This document shows positions 1 to 8,786 of a DNA stretch of 64,000 bases, one piece after another. Made by a program: the position numbers and the translations under genes. The notes beneath the pieces are model-generated. The model did not search any database. It was given only the letters and a program-made list of their open reading frames with translations, and was not told the origin of the DNA. Every line of letters starts with the position of its first letter. Positions within the stretch are counted from its first letter, which is position 1. The DNA comes from Alcanivorax limicola (GTDB taxonomy: Bacteria; Pseudomonadota; Gammaproteobacteria; Pseudomonadales; Alcanivoracaceae): NCBI RefSeq assembly GCF_019931215.1, contig NZ_JAIOUB010000001.1, positions 62,001 to 126,000 of the forward strand. The letters run 5' to 3'.

Positions 1-1729
1 CCGTCAGGCTGTACAGCACTTGCGGCACCCGTTCATGGGTGGCGAAGGTGCTGGCGAACAGCAGGCCGCTGCGAATCTTGCGTTGTCGCAGATCATCCTG
101 TGCGGCCTGGGCCTCGGTGCTGGCATCAGATGCCGCCTTCAGGCGTTCCTGCTCTGCTTGATAAGCCACCAGCGCAAAGTAACCGGCGTCGCCAGCGTCG
201 GCGTATTCCGGATAGCTGTAGGCGGTACGTTCGAATTCGGTAATGGCCTGCTCGAATGCCTCGCTGGCGAACAGCACTTCGGCATAGCGGTGATTGATGT
301 CTGCTTGTGCTTCACCCGGCGGCGGCGTGTCCAGATACTCGCGGTACCATCTTGCTGCCAGCGCATAGTCAGTGGCGTTGGTACCGGATTGGGCTACGGC
401 ATGATAGTGCCGGGCCAGATCAAGAATGTGGCCTTTCAGCTGGTCCAGATACTGGGCGCGGATATCTGGCTGAGCCAGCCAGAACTCGCTGCTGACGCCG
501 TAACGTTCAACAAACTGTTCCTTGGCCGGTAGCACCAGCGACGGAAAGCCACCACGCTGATAGGCCTGGATTTCTCGGGTAGAGAAGGCCGGTGCGCGAT
601 GGTCCGCCGGATAGACACGGACAAACGTATCGAAGGTATCTGCCGCATCGCGATAGCGTTCCTGCTGCAGGTAGACCTCGCCGAGGCTCTCGTAGATATC
701 CGCCTCGTAGTTTCTGTGGCCGGTGCGCGCAAACCAGTTGCGCACGGATTCTGCACCATCAAGATTGATGAAGGTGAGGCTGACAGCACGCCGCGTATCC
801 TGCATCAGCTTGGCCTGCATGGAGGTGTCGCTGGCCATGGCCGGGTGCGCATGCAAGTGATCAATCAGACGGAAGAAATCAGCGAGGGCACGCTGGAAAT
901 CACCCATCAGGTATTCGCTCCAGCCACGCTTGTAACGCGCCTGTTCGTAGAACTCGCTACGGGGCTGCGCGGCGATCACGGTGGCATACGCGCTGGCGGC
1001 TGTGTCGTACTCGCTGTTCATGAAGAGCAGCTCACCACGGCGGAATTCCGCTTCGACCACGTACTCGCTGTCCGGATATCGCTCAACCAGGTTTTCCAGC
1101 GCTACCAGCGAGCTGTCCAGATCACCGGCCAGCTCATGGACTTTGGCCAGGCTGTACCAGGTATGGGCCAGTTGGTCCGGGTCCTGTGAGGTTTCCAGCA
1201 GGCTGTGATAGAGCATGATGGCGGTGCTGAGATTGGCATTCAGCTTGCCGCCCTCCAGATCAGCCGCCACGTTGCTGGCCAGGCCGAGTAGCGCGAACTT
1301 CTCCTCGGGATCATGCGTGTCCTGTGCGCTGCGCATGAAGTTGTCATACAGCATGGCATCGATATCGGCATCAACGCTGCGGTCGGCGCCAGCAAGTGTG
1401 TCGACTTGCGGCTGCTCCCTCAGATCTTCGGTGCGGAACTGCTGGTCTTCTGCCGCCGACACGGCCAGATCCGCCATGCGCTGCAATGGTGCCACGCGCT
1501 GCGCCGGGTCCTGGAACAGCTCTACGGCGCGGCGATAACTCTCCAGCGCCTGCTGCGGTGTAGCACGTTCCAGCGCTTCCGGCGCCACTGCGATATCCAT
1601 CTGCTCCAGATCGGCCAGCGTGGTGCCGCCGTAACGCACCGGTTCGGCAGTCTGCTGGCTGGCGCAGCCAGCCGTGAGCAGCATGACCATCGCGGCCAGC
1701 GTCTGGCGGCGGAAGCCTGGCACGCTCAT
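1..1729 (-). CDS. TPR-rich lipoprotein, partial at left edge
   Basis: The reading frame is open from an ATG at 1729 to the window edge, giving at least 576 codons; the C-terminus lies outside. The N-terminus has a short signal peptide ending in a lipobox-like LTAGC, so an outer-membrane or periplasmic lipoprotein is likely. The rest is helical with repeated TPR-type pairs, for example EYVVEAEFRRGELLF and YKRGWSEYLMGDFQRALADF, which suggests a protein-binding scaffold. The start is supported by GGAG seven bases upstream and by an ATGA overlap with the upstream gene, implying translational coupling. It is the third gene of a minus-strand operon of exported proteins. The partner and pathway are not shown by the sequence. 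Confidence 0.8.
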   Translation of the reverse strand, partial: MSVPGFRRQTLAAMVMLLTAGCASQQTAEPVRYGGTTLADLEQMDIAVAPEALERATPQQALESYRRAVELFQDPAQRVAPLQRMADLAVSAAEDQQFRTEDLREQPQVDTLAGADRSVDADIDAMLYDNFMRSAQDTHDPEEKFALLGLASNVAADLEGGKLNANLSTAIMLYHSLLETSQDPDQLAHTWYSLAKVHELAGDLDSSLVALENLVERYPDSEYVVEAEFRRGELLFMNSEYDTAASAYATVIAAQPRSEFYEQARYKRGWSEYLMGDFQRALADFFRLIDHLHAHPAMASDTSMQAKLMQDTRRAVSLTFINLDGAESVRNWFARTGHRNYEADIYESLGEVYLQQERYRDAADTFDTFVRVYPADHRAPAFSTREIQAYQRGGFPSLVLPAKEQFVERYGVSSEFWLAQPDIRAQYLDQLKGHILDLARHYHAVAQSGTNATDYALAARWYREYLDTPPPGEAQADINHRYAEVLFASEAFEQAITEFERTAYSYPEYADAGDAGYFALVAYQAEQERLKAASDASTEAQAAQDDLRQRKIRSGLLFASTFATHERVPQVLYSLT

Positions 1730-3678
1730 CGTTGATCTCCTCGGGTGGTAGTGCCAGGTCGTGTACCTGAGTAGGCGGCATCCTGCAGGCGCGCGATGGC
1801 CAGATGTGCCTCGCCGAGCTGCTCGCCCAGGCGAGCGCGCCGTTCGGCCAGCACGCGCAGGGCTTCATTTTTTAATTGCTGACCAAGTTCGGCCAATGCG
1901 TCGTCGGCGTCGTTGATCAAGTTGGCAATGTCAGCTTCTCGTGCTTGCAACCGGGTGGCCAACTGCGTTTTGCCGGCCGCTTCAGCGTCGTTGAGCAGCT
2001 GCTCGAGTGCGGCGGCACGCAGCGCCTGGATGCGAGCCTCATCGCGTAACGCCCGCGCCGTTTTTTCGAGTTCAATACGGCGTTGCTCTGCACCGTGGGC
2101 GATATCCCACAGCAGCAGGCCACGCAGACGCGCCAGGCGACGGCGTTGTTGTGGTGACAGGCCCGGTTGTGAATTCAGTGCTTGCAGCCGTTGCCACATG
2201 ATGGATTGCGGCAGGTCGGCCATGTCATGGGCATAACGGATATCCAGTTGCGCGGACATCGCGCTGTTGAGCATTTCGGCCTCTTCGCTGAGCCGGGTTT
2301 GCTGTTGTTGCATGGCTTCCAGGCGTGCGCGGGCGCTCGGGAGTACCCGGGCATGCTGGCGCTGGCGCTGGGCCAGTGTGTCCTGCAAGGCGGGCAACTC
2401 GCGCTGTCGGCGCTGCAACAGCTCACGCAGGCGCGTGATCTGCTGATATTGATGATGTCGTTCGGAAAAGCCGTGACTCGCGAACAGGGCGTACAGGTAG
2501 GGCATTTCTTCCCCCTGCGCCGCGTCGAAGCGCGCCAGGCGCGCCATCGGGTCCACGTCACGCCGTTGCCCGCCATTGTCCGCCAGTTGTGGCAGCCATT
2601 CGGCGTTATCCACATTGCGAATGGCGCGCTCTACCTCATGCAGTGCCGCACGGTAATTCCGTGCCGCCTGCTGATACCCGGCCAGCGCCTGCGGTTCGGC
2701 GCCCAGTTCTTCGAACGCACGCGGGGCCAGCAGCATGGCTTCCTGAACAGACTCGTGCGCCGGATGGCGCGTCATCAGCTCCATCCACAAGGGCAGGGCG
2801 GCGCGGGGCGCGCCACGTTCGAAGTTGACCAGGCCCAGGACCATCAGGGCCTCGTTGGAAAAGGGGCCGTCGGCCCGCACCTGGATCAGTGCATCCCGGG
2901 CACCACTGAAGTTGCCTGCGCGCAGTTGGCTCAACCCTTTGGTCAGTGCGGCGCGATCACGTAGTGCGCGTATTTCTTCACTGTCCGGTGGCAGTTGTAT
3001 GACGTCATCCAGGGCGCGCAGGCCGTTGCGCAGGTCGCCGCTGCGCAGACGTGCTACGGCAACGTTATAGCGTGCGTAGGCACCGGACACGCTGGTCAGG
3101 GCCACCTGTTCCAGCTGTCGTGTCGCGCCGGCAAAGTCTCCCTGGGCAATCAGGATGTTGGCCAGCATCAGTTGGCCGCGTACCGCAAGCGCCTCAGGCA
3201 GCGCCTGAACCGACTTGCCCTCAAGAACGCGCCGGGCCGTCCCGTGTTCGCCCTGACGATAGTGCAGAGACGCCTTGTGCAGCCAGGTTTCGGCGCGCGT
3301 CTGTGCCAGCATGTCGCGCGCCAGCAGCCGGTCAAAAATCTGTTCGGCTTCTGCCGGCAGGCCGTAACTGACGTACAACTCGCCCATCAGCAACTCGGCA
3401 TAGCCGGTATCACCGTTGAACAGCCCGCGCGTCTGATTGACCCGCAGCCCGGACAGGGTGCTGAACTGGCGATCGCTGTAATAGTCGAAAATGGCCTCGC
3501 CGAACACCAGATAACGCTGCTGTTCCTCGCTCATCGCCTGCGGGCCGGTGGGCAGATCATCGAACAGCACCAGCCGCGTGGGCGAACTGGCAAAGGCGGA
3601 CCCTGCAAGGGCGGACACTGCAAGGGCGGCAGACAGTACGCCGGCTGTCAGTTGTCGGGTTCCGGTACCGGCGCGCAT
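1726..3678 (-). CDS. Exported TPR protein with C-terminal coiled coil
   Basis: This 650-residue protein has a Sec signal peptide ending near SAFA. Residues about 40-350 are TPR-like helical repeats (LLMGELYVSYGLPAEAEQIF and similar). A long charged helical stretch rich in Arg, Glu, Gln and Ala, typical of coiled coil, follows at about 400-640. I place the start at the ATG at 3678, which overlaps the upstream stop as TGATG and has GGGA six bases before it; an in-frame ATG at 3690 would add four residues. The gene overlaps the next by ATGA, so the three genes are tightly coupled. No enzymatic motif is visible. A role as a periplasmic scaffold of an envelope machine is inferred. The signal-peptide region carries a 15-bp tandem duplication (3596-3625). 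Confidence 0.8.
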   Translation of the reverse strand: MRAGTGTRQLTAGVLSAALAVSALAGSAFASSPTRLVLFDDLPTGPQAMSEEQQRYLVFGEAIFDYYSDRQFSTLSGLRVNQTRGLFNGDTGYAELLMGELYVSYGLPAEAEQIFDRLLARDMLAQTRAETWLHKASLHYRQGEHGTARRVLEGKSVQALPEALAVRGQLMLANILIAQGDFAGATRQLEQVALTSVSGAYARYNVAVARLRSGDLRNGLRALDDVIQLPPDSEEIRALRDRAALTKGLSQLRAGNFSGARDALIQVRADGPFSNEALMVLGLVNFERGAPRAALPLWMELMTRHPAHESVQEAMLLAPRAFEELGAEPQALAGYQQAARNYRAALHEVERAIRNVDNAEWLPQLADNGGQRRDVDPMARLARFDAAQGEEMPYLYALFASHGFSERHHQYQQITRLRELLQRRQRELPALQDTLAQRQRQHARVLPSARARLEAMQQQQTRLSEEAEMLNSAMSAQLDIRYAHDMADLPQSIMWQRLQALNSQPGLSPQQRRRLARLRGLLLWDIAHGAEQRRIELEKTARALRDEARIQALRAAALEQLLNDAEAAGKTQLATRLQAREADIANLINDADDALAELGQQLKNEALRVLAERRARLGEQLGEAHLAIARLQDAAYSGTRPGTTTRGDQR

Positions 3679-4223
3679 CACTGATCCCATTCGTGGAATT
3701 CGAACCGATGCTGCATGGCGTCGAGGTCATCGACGACGCGCAGTTCAATCCATTTCCGGCCTGGTCCTTTTTCGAAGGTATAGGAGGTGCTGCGCTGGTA
3801 ATCCTTGCCGCGCGGGTCATAGCCGGTGATAACCGCCTCGAGCTGGTTGCGCCCGCTGCGCAGATTGCCGGTGTACAGGCGCTGGATCCCACCCTTGGTC
3901 AGCGCGTCGAATTCCTGATCGGAGTAGAAGTGGTAGCCCACATGCTGACCATTGAGGGTCAGGTTGATGTCCACCAGACGGATGGGGGTGCCCACATCCA
4001 CGGACAGGAACAGGGCGGCCTGGGAGCTGGGGTAGAGCAGCTCCTCTTCGAGCAGGGACAGGTCGCGATTGAGATCCAGCACCTCACGGCGCAAGGTTTC
4101 AATGCGCTGGGACAGCGGCTCTGCCCCCAGCGCGGCAGCGCCATTTGCGGTGGCAACGGGAGAATGAACGGAGAAAAGCACTAACATGGCCTTGAGGGCC
4201 ATGAGACCGGTACGCATTTTCAT
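3678..4223 (-). CDS. Small exported coiled-coil/beta-domain protein
   Basis: This 181-residue protein is the first gene of the minus-strand three-gene operon. It has a signal peptide (hydrophobic segment to about residue 26, ending VATA), then a short heptad helix (LSQRIETLRREVLDLNRDL, about residues 37-60), then a beta-rich domain that looks Ig- or PEGA-like, with alternating hydrophobic strands such as IRLVDINLTLNG. It is probably periplasmic. Its coupling to two TPR proteins suggests one complex. I do not recognise a named family, and the function is unknown. Confidence 0.75.
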   Translation of the reverse strand: MKMRTGLMALKAMLVLFSVHSPVATANGAAALGAEPLSQRIETLRREVLDLNRDLSLLEEELLYPSSQAALFLSVDVGTPIRLVDINLTLNGQHVGYHFYSDQEFDALTKGGIQRLYTGNLRSGRNQLEAVITGYDPRGKDYQRSTSYTFEKGPGRKWIELRVVDDLDAMQHRFEFHEWDQ

Positions 4224-4964
4224 TGATATGGCCTGAGGCTGTGGTAATGCTGTTTATTGTTATTGACCCTTCGCGCCGTCACGGCGTCGGCTTATGTGAG
4301 CATTTGTAACTGAGAAGAAAGGACTAAATCAAGTCTGGATTTTGCCAGACGTTGGGCAGAGCGAGTGTGAGGTGGGTCACTTTCTGCTTTTTCGCGACCG
4401 TTGTCGGTATGATATCGACACGATTGCTACTGTAGGCCGAATGCCTGAGTCCTGTGGCCGATTACGAAAACAGGCCGACCGGGTGCTGGCCGGCCGCTCG
4501 GGTTCCCAGCCCCGGGCAGCATGGCCGACGGTCTCGCGCTGCTGCCTCGGCGACCTTGTTGGTGTAACGGTGGGGCGGGGAGCGGGAAGCCTCAAGGCGG
4601 TCATTGTGATAACAGTTACGCTTTTTGCCCCGATCTGCTTTACAATGCGCGCCGAAAGAAAATGGAGGCGGATCTTTCAGGATTCGGGAACAGGCAAGGA
4701 TGCGTGTGTAACACTCTTTATAGGCGCCCATGGCGTCGTCTATGGCTGCCGGGTCGTGTGGGCCATCGCATCCATCCTTTGCCGTTATACCCTCACCTGC
4801 AATGGTCTTCTGACCTCTTGCCACCGTTGTAGCAGTCGCTGGATTGCTCTTACTGGAGTGCTCTGTTGTGTGCGCGGTTGTGCGCGCTACGCGTGGTGCG
4901 AAAGCAAGAGTAGATAAGGTCAGATTTCGGGAATGTTTTATTCATCAATACGGAGGATGTTCGG
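4224..4964. other. 741-bp region with no supported gene
   Basis: This gap separates the minus-strand operon from the lipoprotein at 4965, so it should hold two divergent promoters. An open frame of 191 codons runs from 4342 but has poor composition, no recognisable family and no good ribosome-binding site. Visible structure includes a 13-bp palindrome (CGCCGT-C-ACGGCG, 4274-4286) and a small hairpin (GTCTGG/CCAGAC, arms 4333-4338 and 4345-4350). A TTTACAAT sequence near 4640 resembles a -10 element for plus-strand transcription. A long leader or small RNA is possible but not shown. Confidence 0.4.
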
Positions 4965-5843
4965 GTGAAGATGCCTGCTTTGGTTGTGTCATGTTTGGGG
5001 GTTGTGGTGTTGGCGGCTTGCGGCGGCGGTGGTAGCAGCGGCTCGCCCGGGCCGGCAAATGATGTGGTGACGTTGCAGTCATTGCAAAGCGCTTCTGGCA
5101 GCGTGCCCGAGGGGGAGTGGCGCCATGCCAGGATTGAGGTGCCGGCGGGTTACGCACGCCTGAAAGTGGTGGCGAACCGGAGTGGGAGTTCCGGTAGCAC
5201 GCGCATGATCATGTTGAAAACCATGAAGGGGAGCGACGCGCTTCTGAATGGGCCAATGGTGGAATGCGATACGGTGATGGATGGCGCCAACATTACGTGT
5301 GAGGTGGAGAACCCGTCTGCAGGCACCTGGTTCATCTCCCACAAGGGGCTTGAAACCACATCGCTGTCCATGACCGTCTATTACGACAATCCGGTTTCAC
5401 TTGCTGCGTATGGAGGCAGCACCTATGCCGCTGTTAACCAGGGCGATGCGGGTTATATCAACAATGGCAGTACGACAGGTAACTACTGGAGTGGCTCTGC
5501 TGTAGGGCAATGGCTGGGCGTCGCGCTGGATCAGGATTACCAGATTACCGAGGTGGTCGTGCACTCCAATGCGGGCGCATCGATTCCCCGTCCATTTTCC
5601 TTGCTGGATGCGAGCGTTGAAGAGGCCGGGAATGATCAGTTCTACTATCTGTTCCGCCACAATGAGGTGTCTACCTATTGTGCCAGCGCCGTTTTTTCCA
5701 GTGATCGACACTGGTGCAGAGTGGCTCGCGAGCGGCGGCCAGCGGGCGACATCAGCATCGAGCTGCAGAATGGTGCCTCGGTTTCGGCCGGGGATGTCCG
5801 TGTCTACGAGATTGAAGTGCATGGCTTTACCCCGACCCCGTAA
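4965..5843 (+). CDS. Lipoprotein with PPC-like and discoidin-like beta domains
   Basis: This 292-residue protein has a signal peptide with lipobox LAAC and a Gly/Ser-rich linker, so it is an envelope lipoprotein. Residues about 45-140 resemble a pre-peptidase C-terminal (PPC) type beta-sandwich, ending TWFISHKGLETTSLSMTVYY. Residues about 150-285 contain a pattern close to F5/8 type C (discoidin) domains, with QWLGVALDQDYQITEVVVHSN typical of the sugar-binding fold. No catalytic motif is seen. I chose the GTG at 4965 because GGAGG lies eight bases upstream; the ATG two codons later is too far from it. A role in surface carbohydrate or polymer binding is inferred. It stands alone between divergent genes. 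Confidence 0.7.
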   Translation: MKMPALVVSCLGVVVLAACGGGGSSGSPGPANDVVTLQSLQSASGSVPEGEWRHARIEVPAGYARLKVVANRSGSSGSTRMIMLKTMKGSDALLNGPMVECDTVMDGANITCEVENPSAGTWFISHKGLETTSLSMTVYYDNPVSLAAYGGSTYAAVNQGDAGYINNGSTTGNYWSGSAVGQWLGVALDQDYQITEVVVHSNAGASIPRPFSLLDASVEEAGNDQFYYLFRHNEVSTYCASAVFSSDRHWCRVARERRPAGDISIELQNGASVSAGDVRVYEIEVHGFTPTP

Positions 5844-5927
5844 GGCGCTGGCGCAGAGGTGATCGGCGCGGCGTACAATGGTGTGGCGGAAACCCATTGA
5901 TAGTGAACGCCAGGATGACGTCACACC

Positions 5928-7070
5928 ATGAAGATCATTGCCGACGAAAACATGCCCGCCCTGACGCTGTTCTCGGCGCTGGGTGAGGTCACTCCCCGTG
6001 CGGGGCGCGGGCTGACACAGGCGGATCTGCGCGATGCGCAGGTTTTGCTGGTGCGTTCGGTGACCCGCGTGGATGAAGCCTTGCTGGCAGATACGCCGGT
6101 GCGTTTTGTCGGCTCCGCCACCATCGGCACCGATCATGTGGATCAGGCCTGGCTGGCCCGTCACGACATCCACTTTGCCCATGCGCCGGGCTGCAATGCC
6201 ATGGCGGTGGCGGAGTATGTGTTGCAGGCGGTGCTGGACTGGGCGTGCGAGCAGGGTCGGGCGCTGGCGGATCTGCAGGTGGGCATCGTCGGGGTGGGCA
6301 ATGCGGGAGGGCGCGTGGCCGCTTTGCTGGCGGCCGCCGGTTGCCAGCTGCGCTGTTGCGATCCGCCCCGGGCGGCGGCGGGGGACACTGTGGCAGGGGG
6401 CTGGGCGTCGCTGGATGAGGCGCTGGCCTGTGATGTCGTCACGCTGCATGTGCCGTTGAGCAAGACGGGCCCGGATGCCACGCATCACTTGCTGGATGCG
6501 ACCAGGCTGGCGCGGCTGACACGTGGGCAGTTGCTGATCAACAGCAGCCGTGGCCCGGTGATCGACAATGCGGCGCTGTTGGCGCGTTTGCAGGCTGACG
6601 GCCCGGAGGTGGTGCTGGATGTCTGGGAGACGGAACCCGCAGTGCCCCCGGCACTCTTTGCCCTGGTGCGTTGGGGAACGCCGCATATTGCCGGTTACAG
6701 TGTGGAAGGTCGCACGCGAGGCTCATTGATGGTGTATGAGGCCCTGTGCGCGCATCTGGGCCAGGCCGCTGACGCGGCGGTGTTGCCCGAATCCCCGTCA
6801 ATGCAGATCAAGGCAATGCAGATCAAGGGCGGCATCCACGGCGCGCCGGATATGTTGGCGCTGCTGCGGCAGCGTTGGGATATGCGGGACACGCATGCTG
6901 CGTTGGCTGCGGTGGTGGCTGGCGATGAGGGCCGTGCCGGGTTCGACCGCCTGCGCCGGGAATTTCCTGCACGTCACGAGGTGGCCGGGGTAGAGATCCG
7001 GGGCGAGGTGCACGGGAGCTGGGCTTCTGTGCTGACAGCCCTGGGCGCCACGTTCTTGCCAGACGTATAA
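5928..7070 (+). CDS. pdxB: Erythronate-4-phosphate dehydrogenase
   Basis: PdxB oxidises 4-phospho-D-erythronate with NAD in the DXP-dependent pathway to pyridoxal phosphate, in the cytoplasm. The 380-residue length matches the family. The N-terminus (MKIIADENMP) and the GSATIGTDHVD segment are characteristic. The Rossmann motif GVGNAG lies at about 122-127, and the D-hydroxyacid dehydrogenase catalytic residues appear in NSSRGPVID, LDVWETEP and PHIAGYS. The C-terminal dimerisation domain specific to PdxB is present. Residues near 292-301 are a direct repeat (MQIKA MQIKG) from a 15-bp tandem duplication, which may be neutral at the domain linker. The gene is monocistronic, ending in a strong terminator. 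PLP enzymes nearby (alaA-like) depend on this pathway. Confidence 0.95.
   Translation: MKIIADENMPALTLFSALGEVTPRAGRGLTQADLRDAQVLLVRSVTRVDEALLADTPVRFVGSATIGTDHVDQAWLARHDIHFAHAPGCNAMAVAEYVLQAVLDWACEQGRALADLQVGIVGVGNAGGRVAALLAAAGCQLRCCDPPRAAAGDTVAGGWASLDEALACDVVTLHVPLSKTGPDATHHLLDATRLARLTRGQLLINSSRGPVIDNAALLARLQADGPEVVLDVWETEPAVPPALFALVRWGTPHIAGYSVEGRTRGSLMVYEALCAHLGQAADAAVLPESPSMQIKAMQIKGGIHGAPDMLALLRQRWDMRDTHAALAAVVAGDEGRAGFDRLRREFPARHEVAGVEIRGEVHGSWASVLTALGATFLPDV
6801..6830. repeat. 15-bp tandem duplication inside pdxB
   Basis: Two 15-bp units (ATGCAGATCAAGGCA then ATGCAGATCAAGGGC) differ at one base and duplicate five codons in frame. This is one of several period 12-15 microduplications in the window. 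Confidence 0.85.
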
Positions 7071-7080
7071 ACCGGACGAA

Positions 7081-7118
7081 AAAAGCCCCGATGGCTTCAG
7101 GCCATCGGGGCTTTTTCG
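7081..7118. terminator. Bidirectional intrinsic terminator after pdxB
   Basis: A perfect 15-bp stem (arms 7081-7095 and 7101-7115) with a 5-base loop is flanked by an A run on the left and a T run on the right. It can therefore stop pdxB transcription on the plus strand and the small minus-strand gene 7149-7337. Confidence 0.93.
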
Positions 7119-7148
7119 TTAAAGAGGTCGGTGATTGAGCGGATAGGG

Positions 7149-7337
7149 TCAGCCGGCGCGGTGATGCGCGGCGCGCTCATGGGCCGGGTAGTGCCAGACA
7201 TGTTCGAGGCGCTCGCACGCCTGCTGTATCATGTCTTCCGTGATCGGGATTTCACGTCCCTGAGCATCAATAAGCGCCGCACCATGGAAGTCCGGCTTCT
7301 GCTTTACAGCGTACAGTTTCGCGGTTTTCTCGCTCAT
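7149..7337 (-). CDS. PA1571-like small conserved protein
   Basis: This 62-residue protein has the conserved core GAALIDAQGREIPITEDMIQ followed by a short helix (ACERLEHVW). I recognise the pattern from small hypothetical proteins of Pseudomonas typified by PA1571. No function is known. The start at 7337 is preferred over an upstream in-frame ATG because AGG lies seven bases before it and the extra N-terminus looks noncoding. It is divergent from the ATP-NAD kinase family gene, just as PA1571 and PA1572 are neighbours in P. aeruginosa, which supports both calls. Transcription should end at the shared terminator near 7100. Confidence 0.7.
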   Translation of the reverse strand: MSEKTAKLYAVKQKPDFHGAALIDAQGREIPITEDMIQQACERLEHVWHYPAHERAAHHRAG

Positions 7338-7456
7338 GGGGCACCTTTCGGGCTGATGGCTCTTGGTTTGATCATTGTGCTCGGTCAACACAGGTACACT
7401 AACGCGGCGTTCTTGCCGCCTCCAAGTGAAGTATTGTTTCGAGATATGACGCCCGT

Positions 7457-8602
7457 ATGAATTCTCAGGAAAATCCGCTGGTTATCGGTTTGTTGGTCAA
7501 TCCCTGCGCTGGGCTGGGAGGCGCTGTGGCGCTCAAGGGCAGCGACGGCGAGCAGATCATGCGCGAGGCGCTGGCCCGAGGCGCTGTGCCGCAGGCCGGG
7601 CCGCGCACGCAGCGGGCGCTGGCGCTGTTGGCCGAGGCCGGGGTGCCGGTGCTGCTGCGGGTCTGGGGCGGCGACATGGGCGCGGATTGGGCGCAAGCGG
7701 CCGGCTTGCCGGTGGAGGTCATCGGGCAGCCGGGGGCAGGCCTGACCTCCGCAGAGGATACGCGCACGGCGGCCGCTGCCCTGGTGGCGGCGGGTATTGA
7801 TGTGCTGCTGTTCGCCGGCGGGGATGGCACGGCGCGAGATGTGCTGGACAGTGTTGGCGCGGCGGTGCCGGCCCTGGGTATTCCGGCCGGTTGCAAGATG
7901 CATTCAGCGGTTTACGCGGTGAACCCGGAAGCGGCGGGGCGCCTGCTGGTGGCGCTGGCCCGGGGCGAGCTGGTGAATGTCATGGAAGGCGAAGTGCGGG
8001 ATATCGACGAAGTGGCCTTCCGCAACGGGCAGGTGCGGGCGCGCTATTACGGCAGCTTGTCAGTGCCGGCGGATGCACGTCTGTTGCAGCAGGTGAAATG
8101 CGGCGCGCCGGAGCAGGAAGATCTGCAGGTCGGTGAGGCCTGCGCCTGGCTGGCGGAACGTATGGCGCCCGGCGTCACCTACCTGATGGGCTCCGGGTCG
8201 ACGGTGGCTGCGTTGATGGAACAGTTGGGGCTGCCAAACACGCTGCTGGGGGTGGATCTGGTGCGTGACGGGGCGCTGCTGGCGGCCGACGTGACGGCGG
8301 ACCAGATTCTGGAGTTCATGGGGGACGCACCGGCGCGCGCGGTCTTGACGGTGATCGGCGGCCAGGGCCACCTGTTCGGGCGGGGCAATCAGCAGCTCAG
8401 CCCGGCCGTGATCCGGCGTCTGGGGCGTGACGGGCTGCATATCCTGGCGACCCGCATCAAGCTGGCCTCGCTGGACGGTCGGCCCTTGCTGGTGGACACC
8501 GGCGACGCTGCGCTGGATCGCGACCTGTGCGGTCTGTTGCCGGTCATCGCCGGCTATGAAGATGAAGTGCTTTACCGCGTCGCCACCGACGCCAGCGAAT
8601 AA
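7457..8602 (+). CDS. ATP-NAD kinase family protein (PA1572-like)
   Basis: This 381-residue protein has the diacylglycerol/NAD kinase fold. GGDGTARD at about 121-128 is the nucleotide-binding signature, NPCAGLGG near residue 15 is the usual first loop, and an additional GGDMGAD segment lies near 71. The family is longer than housekeeping NadK (about 290 residues) and is annotated as ATP-NAD kinase-like; PA1572 of P. aeruginosa is the typical member. It may phosphorylate NAD(H), but the substrate is not settled by the sequence. It is probably a second NAD kinase, not the essential one. It lies divergent from the PA1571-like gene and ends before a REP-like inverted pair. Confidence 0.85.
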   Translation: MNSQENPLVIGLLVNPCAGLGGAVALKGSDGEQIMREALARGAVPQAGPRTQRALALLAEAGVPVLLRVWGGDMGADWAQAAGLPVEVIGQPGAGLTSAEDTRTAAAALVAAGIDVLLFAGGDGTARDVLDSVGAAVPALGIPAGCKMHSAVYAVNPEAAGRLLVALARGELVNVMEGEVRDIDEVAFRNGQVRARYYGSLSVPADARLLQQVKCGAPEQEDLQVGEACAWLAERMAPGVTYLMGSGSTVAALMEQLGLPNTLLGVDLVRDGALLAADVTADQILEFMGDAPARAVLTVIGGQGHLFGRGNQQLSPAVIRRLGRDGLHILATRIKLASLDGRPLLVDTGDAALDRDLCGLLPVIAGYEDEVLYRVATDASE

Positions 8603-8644
8603 ATGAAGGGTGCAGGGCAGATCGTCCGGGGGCGCAGGGTGTGC

Positions 8645-8754
8645 GTAGGGTGTGCTGAGTGCAACGAAGCGCACCGCAAGCTGCCAGCACACACCGCAGG
8701 TGCGGCAGTGAGCTGGGGCTAATGGTGCGCTTCGTTGCACTCAGCACACCCTAC
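8645..8754. repeat. REP/BIME-like inverted pair
   Basis: Two 31-bp arms (8645-8675 and, inverted, 8724-8754) are perfect reverse complements. Each arm starts with GTAG and continues as an imperfect palindrome (GGTGTGC with GCGCACC), which is the layout of a REP unit: tetranucleotide plus hairpin. The head-to-head pair with a 48-bp spacer is therefore a BIME-like unit between a plus-strand gene end and the htpX end. Such units are moved by RAYT (TnpA-REP) transposases; none is encoded in the window. Confidence 0.75.
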
Positions 8755-8786
8755 TGGCACCCTGCGGGCACCCCGCGCATACCCGA

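Noticed and set aside
4342..4917. Open frame of 191 codons on the plus strand
   Set aside because: It has unusual composition, no ribosome-binding site, no family pattern and scattered Cys/Trp/Arg; it looks like a chance frame in GC-rich DNA.
5397..6686. 429-codon open frame antisense to the lipoprotein and pdxB
   Set aside because: It covers two well-supported genes, is rich in His/Arg/Gln as expected for an antisense shadow, and has no motif.
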